Shown here one piece after another: positions 1-9,250 of a DNA stretch of 41,197 nucleotides. The DNA lies in NCBI GenBank assembly GCA_903885605.1, contig CAISJD010000037.1, forward strand, positions 1-41,197, read 5' to 3'. The notes beneath the pieces are model-generated. The model was given only the letters and a program-made list of their open reading frames with translations. It ran no database searches and had not been told where the DNA came from. This DNA is from an uncultured Chthonomonas sp. GTDB lineage: Bacteria; Armatimonadota; Chthonomonadetes; Chthonomonadales; CAJBBX01. Every line of letters starts with the position of its first letter. The stretch's first letter is position 1. The translations under genes were made by a program, and so were the position numbers.

Positions 1-1163
1 CGCTTCTCGTGGTTGACGATGCTCTCGGGCGCGCGGATCTCGGTGATCTTCCGCAAGCGGTTGTTGCGGTTGATGATGCGGCGGTACAGGTCGTTGAGGT
101 CCGACGTGGCGAAGCGGCCGCCGTCCAGCTGCACCATGGGACGAAGCTCAGGCGAGATGACGGGGATGCACTCCAGGATCATCCATGACGGGTGCGAGCC
201 GCTCTGGATAAAGGCTTCGGTCACCTCGAGCCGCTTGATGGCGCGAAGGCGGCGCGGACCGGGCACATTGGCGATCTCATTGCGGAGCGTGCGGGCCAGG
301 GCCTCCAGATCGATCTCGTCAAGGAGCTGCTTGACGGCGACGCCGCCCATGCCTGCGGTGACGAGTATATCGTAGGAGGGGTCGGCCCGCCGCGCGGCCG
401 CGTCGATCAGGCGCTCCAGGGCGTGCCAGTCGTCTTCGTCGATGAGCTTCTTCTTCTCGACGCCCTCGATGACCGTCAGGGCATGCTCAAGCTCGTGGAT
501 GCGGTCGTCAGCGTCGCGCGACTCCTGCTCCAGCCGCACGAGATGTTCACGCTCCTTCTGCGCCAGCGTATCCGCGTCCCAGCGCTCCTCCTCAGGGGTC
601 TCCTCGGAGGTGCGACGGATGAGTTCACTGATGAAACTGTCGCGAATCCGCTCCAGTCCCTCGTCCCGGTCCTCACAGATCTGGTCGATCTCGGCAGAGG
701 CGGCTTCGCGGATCGCATCCATCTCGTCCTGGATGCGCGTATGGTCGACTGACGTGGCGATGTAGCTCTGAAAGTAGAGCACCTTCTCCAGAGCCTGCGA
801 AGGCACGTTCAGGATCAGCGACAGCGGGCTCGGGATGCCCTTCAGGTACCAGATGTGGCAGACAGGCGCGGCAAGCTCAATGTGGCCCATGCGCTCGCGG
901 CGCACCGTGCTGCGGGTGACTTCCACGCCGCAACGGTCGCAGGTGATGCCGCGGAACTCGACCTTCTTGTAGCGGCCGCAGCTGCATTCCCAGTCCTTGA
1001 CAGGACCGAAGATGCGCTCACAGAAGAGGCCATCGCGCTCCGGCTTGAAGCTCCGGTAGCAGATGGTCTCGGGCTTCTTGACCTCGCCGTATGACCAGGC
1101 CCGTATCTCGTCGGGCGATGCGATCCCAAGACGAACCTTGGCGAAGGACTGCGAGTCTGCCAT
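1..1163 (-). CDS. rpoC: RNA polymerase beta' subunit, N-terminal part (runs off the window)
   Basis: This is the largest catalytic subunit of RNA polymerase; 387 full codons are visible before the window edge. The N-terminus reads as the conserved block around [20 protein letters not shown], followed by [16 protein letters not shown]. The beta' zinc ribbon is intact, with cysteines at residues 60, 62, 75 and 78. Near the edge is the clamp segment [20 protein letters not shown] and the [13 protein letters not shown] helix, both near-invariant in RpoC. The start is the ATG at 1163, with GGGAGG seven bases upstream (1171-1176). The N-terminal style matches Firmicutes/Chloroflexi-type RpoC rather than Planctomycetes. 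Unusually, the same-strand gene upstream is a secreted glycosidase, not rpoB. The catalytic NADFDGDQM motif lies outside the window. Confidence 0.97.
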   Translation of the reverse strand, partial: MADSQSFAKVRLGIASPDEIRAWSYGEVKKPETICYRSFKPERDGLFCERIFGPVKDWECSCGRYKKVEFRGITCDRCGVEVTRSTVRRERMGHIELAAPVCHIWYLKGIPSPLSLILNVPSQALEKVLYFQSYIATSVDHTRIQDEMDAIREAASAEIDQICEDRDEGLERIRDSFISELIRRTSEETPEEERWDADTLAQKEREHLVRLEQESRDADDRIHELEHALTVIEGVEKKKLIDEDDWHALERLIDAAARRADPSYDILVTAGMGGVAVKQLLDEIDLEALARTLRNEIANVPGPRRLRAIKRLEVTEAFIQSGSHPSWMILECIPVISPELRPMVQLDGGRFATSDLNDLYRRIINRNNRLRKITEIRAPESIVNHEK

Positions 1164-1210
1164 GGAGTACCCTCCCGTCCCGCTCTGCTACCACGCACCG
1201 AAAGGACGCC

Positions 1211-1218
1211 GTCGTACC
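1211..1218 (-). promoter_or_regulatory. Possible -10-like GGTA box upstream of rpoC
   Basis: GGTACGAC on the minus strand, 47 bases before the rpoC ATG, inside the 185-base gap separating rpoC from the glycosidase gene. It is a weak member of the GGTA(C/G)NNT motif seen upstream of other genes here. No convincing -35 hexamer is visible. Confidence 0.2.
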
Positions 1219-1348
1219 GATCTCTTGCGTCGTCGGGCTACCGACTGCCGATCTGAACTGTCGCCACGGAATCCTACCTTCCAAATAGCGTCCTTGGTTT
1301 GGTGTGCCACTACTCCGACCGATACATAGAGGTCGTGGCCCGTCGGCC

Positions 1349-4300
1349 TCACCGCCTCTCCACGACCACCGCCCAGTCATGGTCTGTCGTCCCCAGGTCC
1401 ATCGTCTCGCCTGACCGGGCCTGCCGCGTCGTGTGCGCGCCGGTGTCCAGGTCCCAGATCTCCGCCATGAAGCTGCCGGGGAGGTTGACCGAGAACGTGA
1501 GGGGCGCGGCGGCGCGGGTTCGCAGGTACTGGGTGGTGCGCGGGTTGCCGGCGCTGTCCCAACGGACCACGCCCGAGAAACTGCGGATGTAGAGCAGCGC
1601 CTCGCGGCCGTCGGCTCGGATGAGGGGCTTGAGCTGGAAGCCGGGCGAGACGTGGAAGCTGGGCCGCATCAGGTCGGGCGCAAGCGGACCGTCGGAGAGG
1701 AGGTCGAAGTCCTGCCGGCCCGAGGTGCGGCGCACGCCGAACTCCAGGGCGGCCCCGGTGTCGAGCGCACTCCTGGCCGCCATGGCCATGGCCTCATAGG
1801 CCTTGCGACCTTCGGCGGTGCTGAACCACTGGTCGTTTGCCATCGGGTGCGGAACCGCCGCCACCATGGGCGCTGCCCGCGGAACAAACGTGGTCCAGTC
1901 GATGCGCGAGGCGATCTTTTCAGCCAGTTTGAACTCGGCCACCTCGCTGGCCCGGGCGTTCCAGAAGAAGCAGCCCGGCGCGCCGTTGGTCAGCGAGAAC
2001 CAGATGATGTCGCGCATGGTCCATCGGCGCGTGTCGCGGTCGGGATGCTGCGCGAACTGGTCGCCGGCGGACTCGCCGAGGAAGGCCGGCCTTGCCAGGA
2101 GGCTGTAGCGCATGAGGATATCAACCGCCAGGCCGTAGTCGACCGTGGGCGACGTGCTGGGCGGGTCGGGGTAGAGGTGCGGTGTGTAGAAGTCGACCTT
2201 CGTGTTGCGGCGCCACCAGGCCGGGTCGGCCGTGAAGAGCCCCCCGCCGCTGTGGCTCACGCAGACGGGCACGGTGGGGTCCACGGAGCGGATGACGCCG
2301 AGCTGGTGGTTGACCCACGAAGCCGGGCATGCCACCATCTCGTTCTCCAGCTCGTAGCCGAAGACCAGCGGATTGCCCTTGAGCAGTCCCACGACCTCGC
2401 GGGCGTACCGGTCCTGGCAGGCCATGACATCGGGGTCGGTGTACTTGAGGGCGATGTCGTCGATGAGCCGCCGGTCTCGTATGAAGCGCCGCTGGAACGC
2501 CGGCAGCTTGCCGAGGTCCTGCCCCTCGTACCAGGGCAGGGCGAACTTCTCCAGCGCGTCGCCGTCGAAGTAGAGCGGCTTGGTGTAGTCCTCATGCAGC
2601 ACGAGTTGGAAGCGCAGGCCGAAGGGCCTCGCCAGGTCCAGGTAGTGGAGGAACCGCGCGAAGAGGCCGGGGTTCACGCGGCCGCCGATGTCCATGGGCT
2701 CCATGCCGTTGCCGCGGTGGGCGCGCAGCATGAAGCGCTGGGCGGTGACGCCGTTGGCCTTGAGGAGCTTGAGCCACGCCACCACCTGCTCGTCGCCAGC
2801 GTCCACGAAGGAGATCAGCCGATTCCACTCGCCGTCCGGCGAGGGCGTCCCCACCCAGTTGGCGTAGAAGCCGCCCAACGGCAGCCACGCCTTGCCGCCC
2901 GAGGCGAAGTAGCCGTTGGGCAGCAGGCGGACCGGGCTGGGCCGTGCGCCGGCGGAGAGGACGCAGACCTGCGCCGACTCGCCCGCCAGGCCGGCAGCGT
3001 CGCGGACCTGCGCCGTCACCACCCAGCGCCGGGCCGGGTCGCAGACGAGGGTGGCGCGGGCGCTGCCGTCCGGCGCCGTGCGGGTCGCCGCGCCGGATAG
3101 CGTGGCCCCAGGCGCGCTCCATGTGATGCGCCGGCCGCCGCCGGGCACCGGGTTCCCCAGCGCATCGGCCAGGCGCGCGACGACGGCCAGGCGGGTGGTT
3201 CCGCGGGGAAGGATGGTGGGTCCGGCGGGCGAGACCGTGTACCGGGCGGCGGCGCCGGCCTGCGTCGTGACAGCGAGCCGCGCGGTCGGGGCCGAACCTG
3301 CCTCTGCCACGGCAACGAGACGATCGGCCCCGGCCCCGGCGCGGCGCGAGGCGCGATAGCGGACGGTGGCGGTCCCGTCGACGCCGGTCAGCATCCGCAC
3401 GCCGGCCGGTATGGGCAGCGCGGGATGCCTGCCGTCGGCCTCCAGGGCGCCGCCCGAGCCGGCATCCAGGACGACGCGAACGGGGCGGCCCGCCACCGGA
3501 GCGCCGTCGGCGCCGAACGCCCGCACGGTCACTACCTGCTCCGAGCCGGCCCGAGGCGAGCCATCGGCGAGCGTGACCTCGAGCTTCGCCGCCCCCGGCT
3601 CCGGGCCGCGCACCTCCACCGGCAAACGGTCGGCGCCCACCAGCGAGAGGAGGCGAACCCAATCCACGTCGACATGGGCATCGACGTACTTGGCCGGGTC
3701 GATGCGGAGGGCCGTGAGGACGCCGTGCCACCGGACCTGCTTTCGGAGGTCGATGCGCAGGACCTGCCAGCCCGACCCCGAGACATGGAAGTCGTACTGC
3801 ACAAGGCTCTCGCCCTTGCCGGGGCGACCCATGATGCGCCAGTTCGCCTCGGCCACGCTCTGCCGTACGCGCATCTCCAGCACCGGGTAGCGCGCCAGGT
3901 CGATGGCCACCGGCCGCCTCGAGCGCCCGGCCGGGCCCCACATGGCTCCCCATATGAAGTAGGCGTCGCCGGTCACGTCCAGCTTCAGCAGGCCCTCCTC
4001 CACCTTGCGCGATCGGATGTACTCCGGCTTGTCGCCGAAGGTGTCGATCTCCTCGAAGTCGCCCTCGCGGTTGAAGTCCCAGCCCTGCCCATGGGCGTCT
4101 GTGGCGTAGTCGGGAACCGTAGGTGCGTGAAGGGGTGAAGGGGTGAGCGGGTGAAGGGGCGATGACGGAGGGTTGGCGGCGAAGTAGACGTCGTAGGTGC
4201 GGACGGCGTTTGCGGCTGTGGCTGGCACCTCCCAGATGAGGGCGCTGTCGCGCCGTGCCGTAGCGATGCCGGTCGTGGCGTTGTTGCGGCCGACCTCGAC

Positions 4301-4531
4301 CAAGCGCACCGATGAGGCATCGACCTGCCCGGGCAGGCCCAGGCGCTCCAGGTCTCTGCCCATGTCCAGCGGCAGCTCGGCGCAGGTCCGGGCGCGGGCG
4401 ACGGCCTCGGCCCGGAGCGTCACGCGAACCCGGTAGGGGCGCGAGGGGTCGGCCCAGGGCCGGCCATCGGCCAGGCAGGCGACGGCGCAGGCAGCAATGG
4501 CCGGCAGCAGGAGCATGAGGCGGTGACGCAT
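1349..4531 (-). CDS. Secreted multidomain glycoside hydrolase, GH5/clan-A-like
   Basis: Exported protein of 1060 residues. The start at 4531 gives a clear signal peptide (MRHRLMLLLPAIAACAVAC) with GGAAGG ten bases upstream; the reading frame continues further 5' without homology. Order: signal peptide; N-terminal beta-rich region likely to bind carbohydrate; two bacterial Ig-like (Big_1/invasin-type) domains around residues 320-540; then a TIM-barrel catalytic domain around 540-870. The barrel shows GYELENEM with the presumed acid/base Glu at residue 731, and AFLGESAG with the presumed nucleophile Glu at 820. That spacing fits strands 4 and 7 of clan GH-A enzymes such as GH5 cellulases and mannanases. 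Substrate is not predictable. A low-complexity Pro/His/Thr linker lies near residue 125-140. It follows the unknown exported gene on the same strand after 90 bases. Confidence 0.82.
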   Translation of the reverse strand: MRHRLMLLLPAIAACAVACLADGRPWADPSRPYRVRVTLRAEAVARARTCAELPLDMGRDLERLGLPGQVDASSVRLVEVGRNNATTGIATARRDSALIWEVPATAANAVRTYDVYFAANPPSSPLHPLTPSPLHAPTVPDYATDAHGQGWDFNREGDFEEIDTFGDKPEYIRSRKVEEGLLKLDVTGDAYFIWGAMWGPAGRSRRPVAIDLARYPVLEMRVRQSVAEANWRIMGRPGKGESLVQYDFHVSGSGWQVLRIDLRKQVRWHGVLTALRIDPAKYVDAHVDVDWVRLLSLVGADRLPVEVRGPEPGAAKLEVTLADGSPRAGSEQVVTVRAFGADGAPVAGRPVRVVLDAGSGGALEADGRHPALPIPAGVRMLTGVDGTATVRYRASRRAGAGADRLVAVAEAGSAPTARLAVTTQAGAAARYTVSPAGPTILPRGTTRLAVVARLADALGNPVPGGGRRITWSAPGATLSGAATRTAPDGSARATLVCDPARRWVVTAQVRDAAGLAGESAQVCVLSAGARPSPVRLLPNGYFASGGKAWLPLGGFYANWVGTPSPDGEWNRLISFVDAGDEQVVAWLKLLKANGVTAQRFMLRAHRGNGMEPMDIGGRVNPGLFARFLHYLDLARPFGLRFQLVLHEDYTKPLYFDGDALEKFALPWYEGQDLGKLPAFQRRFIRDRRLIDDIALKYTDPDVMACQDRYAREVVGLLKGNPLVFGYELENEMVACPASWVNHQLGVIRSVDPTVPVCVSHSGGGLFTADPAWWRRNTKVDFYTPHLYPDPPSTSPTVDYGLAVDILMRYSLLARPAFLGESAGDQFAQHPDRDTRRWTMRDIIWFSLTNGAPGCFFWNARASEVAEFKLAEKIASRIDWTTFVPRAAPMVAAVPHPMANDQWFSTAEGRKAYEAMAMAARSALDTGAALEFGVRRTSGRQDFDLLSDGPLAPDLMRPSFHVSPGFQLKPLIRADGREALLYIRSFSGVVRWDSAGNPRTTQYLRTRAAAPLTFSVNLPGSFMAEIWDLDTGAHTTRQARSGETMDLGTTDHDWAVVVERR
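4132..4159 (+). repeat. G-rich iterated repeat with G-quadruplex potential, inside the GH5-like gene
   Basis: Four G-runs at 4132-4135, 4140-4143, 4149-4151 and 4156-4159 are separated by TGAA, TGAGC and TGAA. This is a textbook G3+N1-7 quadruplex pattern, built from a GTGAAGGG-type unit iterated from about 4125. It lies on the plus strand, which is the template strand for the minus-strand gene. In the protein it encodes a Pro/Leu/His/Thr/Ser low-complexity linker. Confidence 0.7.
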
Positions 4532-4566
4532 GGCGGGCGACCCTTCCGGTACGCGGCGGTACATGC

Positions 4567-4574
4567 ATGCTACC
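4567..4574 (-). promoter_or_regulatory. Possible -10-like box for the GH5-like gene
   Basis: GGTAGCAT on the minus strand, 35 bases upstream of the ATG at 4531. It matches the recurring GGTA(C/G)NNT motif and keeps the TA...AT shape of a -10 hexamer. No -35 is evident. The gene could also be read from the upstream exported gene. Confidence 0.28.
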
Positions 4575-4621
4575 TCTGCCGGCGGCGCAGGCGCGTCGAT
4601 CCATTGTGGGCGGACGCGCGG

Positions 4622-6301
4622 TCAGCGCTTGGCGGCCTCCTGCCTCGTCGCGATGGGCACGTAGCCCACTTCCAGCCCCTTGGGCGGCTTGACGATCTGG
4701 GCGGGGTCGAGGTCCGCCAGCTTGCCCGCGGTGGGCGGCGCCAGGTAGTCGCGGCTCTTCGGCCAGGCGCGGTGCAGCTTCTCGACCCTCGACTGCATGC
4801 GCTCGCGCTCGGCGTCGGTCAGGTCCGCGTTGAGCAGGGCGGGCTGGTCGGCGAACCGGTACCAGTAGTAGGTCACGATGCTTCCGTCGCCCAGCCGCGC
4901 TCTGAACGGACCGGCCGCGGGCCCCGGCTTCTTCCAGCAGCTGTTCGGGTCGTCGGGCGTCGAGTATGCCTCTTCCGGCGCCTCAACGGGCCGACCCCAG
5001 GTGAGGCGCTGGAGCCCCGTTTCCGTCGGGACATCGGCTGGAGCGATGGGCGTCCATTTCTCCTTCTTCCCATCACCGGCGGTCTCCAGGCGGTAGTACT
5101 CCGGCAGCGTCACCAGCGCGCCATCCTTCGTGTCGGTCCTGGCGGCGGCGGCGTAGTTCCACTTGTAGCCGAACGTGCTGGGACCGATGGCCGCGGGCGT
5201 CGCGAACGAACTCCAGTCGATCGGCACGCGCTTCTCCGGCTTGCCGGGCTCCGGGGTGCGGATCTCCCAGGTCGCGGCGCCGTTGCCGGTGAACGTGCGG
5301 ACGTGCGCGCCCCTGGCGTTGATGGCGCCGGACGCGGCAGGACCGCCGGCGAACCAGGCCGCCACGGCATCGCGGAGCGCCGTCCGGTCGTAGGCTGTGT
5401 CCTGATGCACAAGGATCGACCTGCCGTCGGCGCCGCGAGGGAAGGCAGTGGGCGCGATCCTCGCGTAGGATCGACCGTCGGCGGCCACGGCGGTGCCGGC
5501 GGGGATGTACTGCGTCTCCATCTGCACGTGACGGTTGGGATCCACCGGGCGGCTGTCGAGGAGTTGGCCGATCAGGCGGGGCTCCTTGATGCCGGCGTGG
5601 GACCAGAAATGGGGCGTGAAGAAGGCGACCGGCCCCTTGAAGTTGCCCGTGCTCAGGAACAGGGTCCAGAACTGGTCGCCGGTCGGCACGTTCCGCCCCT
5701 CGGTGGTCGCCTTGGCCTCGCCCAGCGGCAGCGACAGATACCCGTAGCCGAACAGCCGGCCGCACGTGCCCTGTTTCACGTTGAGCCCGTCGATCGGAAA
5801 GAGCAGCCACGGGCTCAGTTGCGCCACGCCATAGAGCCCTCGCGGCTCCTCCCAGGAGCCCCAGCCGTGCGCCGGCCCGTTGGCGATCTCCGAGAAGTTC
5901 GGGCCAACGCCGCCCATGATGAACTTCGGGGTCTCGGTTGGGAAGCGCGTGTCCCGCCACCAACCGAGGCCCCCCTCCACGTCCGAGTACATGTCCTTCA
6001 GGGCTGGGCCATCGGGCTGCGCGAACATCCACGTGCTGGGCAGCCCTGTCTGGAAGCGGTGCCCGGGGTAGGCGCGCAGCAGCGGCCACGCGGCCACATA
6101 CATCGAGAACCCGGCGCCGTACTGCGCCTCGACCTTCCCGGCTGTCGGGATGATCAGGTAGCCGGCGAGGTACTCATCCGGTGCGGCGCATACGGCGACG
6201 GCCGAAACGGACAGCGCCGCAGCCACTGTTGCACGCCACGCCAAGGCCCGCGTCCACGCCCCGATATGCACCCGCTGGTGCGTTAAGCAGGTCAGCTCCA
6301 T
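4622..6301 (-). CDS. Exported protein of unknown function
   Basis: Protein of 559 residues. The start at 6301 is set by a strong GGAGG (6311-6315) nine bases upstream and gives an N-terminal basic and hydrophobic stretch ending near VAVCAA, consistent with a Sec signal peptide. The mature part is rich in Trp, Gly and Pro (for example WGSWEEPRGLYG and WWRDTRFP), with no membrane segment or catalytic motif I recognise. Several segments look like beta-strand propeller or surface-protein sequence. It is transcribed toward the GH5-like gene and may be its co-exported partner. I do not recognise the family. Confidence 0.75.
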   Translation of the reverse strand: MELTCLTHQRVHIGAWTRALAWRATVAAALSVSAVAVCAAPDEYLAGYLIIPTAGKVEAQYGAGFSMYVAAWPLLRAYPGHRFQTGLPSTWMFAQPDGPALKDMYSDVEGGLGWWRDTRFPTETPKFIMGGVGPNFSEIANGPAHGWGSWEEPRGLYGVAQLSPWLLFPIDGLNVKQGTCGRLFGYGYLSLPLGEAKATTEGRNVPTGDQFWTLFLSTGNFKGPVAFFTPHFWSHAGIKEPRLIGQLLDSRPVDPNRHVQMETQYIPAGTAVAADGRSYARIAPTAFPRGADGRSILVHQDTAYDRTALRDAVAAWFAGGPAASGAINARGAHVRTFTGNGAATWEIRTPEPGKPEKRVPIDWSSFATPAAIGPSTFGYKWNYAAAARTDTKDGALVTLPEYYRLETAGDGKKEKWTPIAPADVPTETGLQRLTWGRPVEAPEEAYSTPDDPNSCWKKPGPAAGPFRARLGDGSIVTYYWYRFADQPALLNADLTDAERERMQSRVEKLHRAWPKSRDYLAPPTAGKLADLDPAQIVKPPKGLEVGYVPIATRQEAAKR

Positions 6302-6359
6302 TGGCTCGATCCTCCGTGCCGCGCCCGCCTTGCCGGGCAGGGGGCTTGGCATTCGCCGA

Positions 6360-6368
6360 CATGGTACC
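6360..6368 (-). promoter_or_regulatory. Possible promoter box for the unknown exported gene
   Basis: GGTACCATG on the minus strand, 58 bases upstream of the start at 6301, in the roughly 200-base divergent gap shared with the Gfo/Idh/MocA gene. One of two exact GGTACCAT copies in gene-upstream positions in this window (the other is at 33590). Confidence 0.3.
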
Positions 6369-6503
6369 GTGCGGCCGCGACGGCGATCCACCATGACACG
6401 GATCTCGAGAGGAGTCTGGCCGCGTCCTGCCGAAATGGTCTGTGCCGCCACGCGCCAACCAGGGCGCCGGGCCAGCAAGGCAAAGCATGGGGAGGACGCA
6501 ATC

Positions 6504-7823
6504 GTGGATCGTCGTCAGTTCATCGTGGGCGCCGCCGCACTGGCGGGGATGCCCGAGGTCGTCGCTGCCGGCCGGCCGGCTCGGGCAGACAAGCTGAACA
6601 TCGCCCTCATCGGCGTTTGGGGCCGCGCGTTCGCGTTCTACGACGTCCTCGCCACCGAGAACGTGGTTGCGGTCTGCGACGTCTACGAGGATCGCTTCGC
6701 CGATGCGCTGAAGCGCTTCCCGCAGGCCAAGACCTACATCGACTGGCGCAAGTGCCTGGACCACAAGGGCCTCGACGCCGTCGTCATCTGCACGCCGGAC
6801 CATCATCACGCGCTCATTGCCAACTGGGCGCTGAACCGGAACCTGCACGTCTACTGCGAGAAGCCCCTTGCCATCAGCGTCGAGGAGGCCCGGATCGTCC
6901 GCGCCAACTGGCTCAAGAGGAAGGGCAAGCTCGCCACGCAGGTGGGCATGCAGCGCCACGCCTACCCGAACTTCAACCGCGTTCGCGAGCTGATCCGCGA
7001 CGGCGCCGTGGGCGACCTCCGCTCGGCCTGCGCGTGGGGCAACCGGCAGATCCGCCGGCCCGCCTATCCACCCGCCGCAGGTGCGCCGCCGTCGAGCCTG
7101 CACTGGGACCTCTGGCTGGGCTGCGCACCCGAGCACCCCTACAACCCCAGCTACCTCGAGGGCGGGCCGGGCATGAACTGCCTATCGTGGAATATGTACT
7201 GGGACTTCGGCGCGGGTCAGATCGGCGACATGGGCAGCCACACCATGGACCTGCTCTGGAACGCCGTGGACGCCAAGCTGCCCACCTCGGCCCAGGCCAA
7301 GGGCGAGAAGTTCAACCCCGACGTGACCCCGGTGGAGTGCGAGTCGCACTTCGACCACCCGGCCAACTCGTGGCGCGGCCCCATCGAGGTCGGCTGGTAC
7401 CAGGGAGGCGCCATGCCCGAGTCGCCCAGCTCCTGGATCGACCTGCGGCGCATCGACCACGGCGCCATGTTTGAGGGCACCCGAGGATACCTCATCGCCG
7501 ACTTCGGCGGCCGCATCCTCCTGCCGCTGGGCGATCAGGCCGACATGAGCTACTACAAGCCGCGCGTCAAGGAGGCTATCCTGCCGAACCTGGGCGACTT
7601 CACCAAGCAGTGGCTCGACGCCTGCCGAAACCCGAGCCTCAAGACCGCTTGCGACTTCGAGTACAGCGGCAACATGATCGAGCAGCTCCTGCTGGGTCTG
7701 GTGGCCTACCGCACCGGAGCGAAGCTGGCCTACGATGGAGCCACGGGCACGGTGACCGGCAACCCGGAGGCAACCCAGCTCCTCAAGCGCACCTACCGCA
7801 AGGGCTGGACGATCAACGGCTGA
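6504..7823 (+). CDS. Tat-exported Gfo/Idh/MocA family oxidoreductase
   Basis: NAD(P)-dependent sugar or inositol dehydrogenase-type protein of 439 residues. The start is the GTG at 6504, chosen because GGAGG (6491-6495) sits eight bases upstream and the first residues MDRRQFIVGAAALAG form a twin-arginine signal. A Rossmann-type N-terminal half follows (LNIALIGVWGRA, VVAVCDVYED, VVICTPDHHH), then the family hallmark YCEKPLA, in which the Lys is the conserved active-site residue, then the C-terminal alpha/beta domain. The nucleotide loop GVWGRA departs from the usual GxGxxG by having Trp at the second Gly. Tat-exported family members are common in Planctomycetes-like and Armatimonadota-like genomes; their substrates are largely unknown. 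It converges on the isomerase-like gene across a strong hairpin. Confidence 0.9.
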   Translation: MDRRQFIVGAAALAGMPEVVAAGRPARADKLNIALIGVWGRAFAFYDVLATENVVAVCDVYEDRFADALKRFPQAKTYIDWRKCLDHKGLDAVVICTPDHHHALIANWALNRNLHVYCEKPLAISVEEARIVRANWLKRKGKLATQVGMQRHAYPNFNRVRELIRDGAVGDLRSACAWGNRQIRRPAYPPAAGAPPSSLHWDLWLGCAPEHPYNPSYLEGGPGMNCLSWNMYWDFGAGQIGDMGSHTMDLLWNAVDAKLPTSAQAKGEKFNPDVTPVECESHFDHPANSWRGPIEVGWYQGGAMPESPSSWIDLRRIDHGAMFEGTRGYLIADFGGRILLPLGDQADMSYYKPRVKEAILPNLGDFTKQWLDACRNPSLKTACDFEYSGNMIEQLLLGLVAYRTGAKLAYDGATGTVTGNPEATQLLKRTYRKGWTING

Positions 7824-7834
7824 GGTAGGCCGGA

Positions 7835-7877
7835 GCGGCTGGACGGCGGGCGCCCTTACCCGCCCCCGTCCAGCCGC
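7835..7877. terminator. Bidirectional terminator-like hairpin between convergent genes
   Basis: GCGGCTGGAC (7835-7844) pairs perfectly with GTCCAGCCGC (7868-7877). The inner GGCGGG (7845-7850) pairs with CCCGCC (7859-7864), leaving a three-C bulge and an eight-base loop. It lies just after the oxidoreductase stop and covers the stop codon of the convergent isomerase-like gene. No T-run follows on either strand. Confidence 0.6.
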
Positions 7878-9250
7878 ACCGGCTCCAATCCCGGGACGTA
7901 CTTGCAGGCCTCCTGCAGCGCGTCGCCGTAGTGGCCGTAGGCCATGGCTACGTGGTGGATGAAGGGGCCTTGCATGAGGGTCCGCTCCCAGCGCGGCCAG
8001 TCGTCCATGCGCATCCAGGCGTAGCTGTTGAGGGTCTCAGGGCCTTCCATGGTCTCGCCCTGACCGATGGCCAGGGCGTAGCGGCCTCCGTCGCCGTCGA
8101 ACCGGGCCACGGTGATGGGTCCGTCCTGCAGGCGGAAGTGCGTCATGCCCGCCAGCGGGCTCGGCAGGATCCAGTGCCGGCCCAGGCGCGGCTGCACATC
8201 GGGGTGCAGCATGGCTGTGGGCGCACCGTCGTGCCAGAGGAGGATGCCGTTGTCGTCGGTGGGGTGGCGCACGGTGAACTCGGCCAGGTAGGCGGGCGGG
8301 CCCATGGCGGCGCGGCGGAGCATGAGGTCGCTCAGTGCGCCGTGCAGGTCGCTCTCCGAGGCCATGGGGCAGACATCGGCCACCAGGCTCTGGGCCAGCG
8401 AGCAGTAGGACCCGGCCGCGTCCACGGCGGACATGAAGGTCTGCATGGCGATGCCGTCCAGCCCGTGCCGCTCGCGCAGGGCCAGGATCTGGTCGCGGAT
8501 GGCCAGCACCTGCATCAGCGGTCCGTCGTCGGGGAAGCCCTCCACGGTGAAGCGCCTGTGGATGTCGCGGGCGGCCTCGGCGTAGCCTGCGGGGTCGCGT
8601 TCGACGCGGCGGCGGGCTTGCGCCAGGAACTCGACCATGTCGATGGGCAGCACCTCGACGCCGAAGCGCTCCAGCAGTTCGCTCTCGTTGACGATGGTGG
8701 TCCAGAAGAAGTCGATGCGCTGGCCGATGAGGCCGATCCGCGTGTTCCCGCGCAGCACGTCGGCGGCGTGGACGGCGCGCAGGAAGGTGTCGATGCCCCG
8801 GCGCAGCGGCGGCTCGTCCGGGCGGCAGTTCTCGATGTAGGTGAACGGCACGCCCAGCTTGTGGAGCACCTTGCTGCTCGCGAAGAGGCCGCAGAGCGTG
8901 TCGCGCAGGCGGCGGCCATCGGGCAGCGGCGCCTCGTCTCGCGGGCCCCAGAGGAGCACGGGCAGGCCCAGCTTCCTGCCGATCATGCCCACGGCGCCCT
9001 CGGTGCCGAAGTTGCAGTGGGGCATGAAGAGGCAATCCACGCCCGCTTGCCGGAAGCGTGCCACGGCGGCGTCGACGTGGGACTGGTCCTTCACCAGCCC
9101 GTCCTCCAACACGCCCTCGAGGTCGATGAACCGCACGCCCATCTCGGTGAGCAGAGCCTGCACGGCCTGCTTCTGCCGGATGGCGTCCTCGTTGCTGAAG
9201 ACGAACTTGCCGATGGGGCAGAGGCCCAGCAGCGGACCCGCGCCGCTCAC
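7856..9250 (-). CDS. L-fucose/L-arabinose isomerase-like protein
   Basis: Protein of 464 residues resembling the L-fucose isomerase-like family, ketol isomerases that interconvert aldoses and ketoses with a divalent metal. Visible family-like segments are PIGKFVFSNEDA near the N-terminus, DCLFMPHCNFGTEGAVG, GLPVLLWGPRDEAP, RIGLIGQRIDFFWTT and the C-terminal PFIHHVAMAYGHYG with candidate metal-ligand histidines. The start is the GTG at 9250, whose GTGA overlaps the TGA of the upstream hydrolase, which implies translational coupling; the longer open frame further 5' is only a shadow of that hydrolase. It has no signal peptide, so it should be cytoplasmic. Substrate sugar is not determinable. 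Confidence 0.82.
   Translation of the reverse strand: MSGAGPLLGLCPIGKFVFSNEDAIRQKQAVQALLTEMGVRFIDLEGVLEDGLVKDQSHVDAAVARFRQAGVDCLFMPHCNFGTEGAVGMIGRKLGLPVLLWGPRDEAPLPDGRRLRDTLCGLFASSKVLHKLGVPFTYIENCRPDEPPLRRGIDTFLRAVHAADVLRGNTRIGLIGQRIDFFWTTIVNESELLERFGVEVLPIDMVEFLAQARRRVERDPAGYAEAARDIHRRFTVEGFPDDGPLMQVLAIRDQILALRERHGLDGIAMQTFMSAVDAAGSYCSLAQSLVADVCPMASESDLHGALSDLMLRRAAMGPPAYLAEFTVRHPTDDNGILLWHDGAPTAMLHPDVQPRLGRHWILPSPLAGMTHFRLQDGPITVARFDGDGGRYALAIGQGETMEGPETLNSYAWMRMDDWPRWERTLMQGPFIHHVAMAYGHYGDALQEACKYVPGLEPVRLDGGG

Noticed and set aside
1433-3100. Long plus-strand open frame opposite the GH5-like gene
   Set aside because: The minus-strand protein has Ig-like and catalytic motifs in order; the plus-strand reading is Arg/Val/Gly-rich with no recognisable fold.
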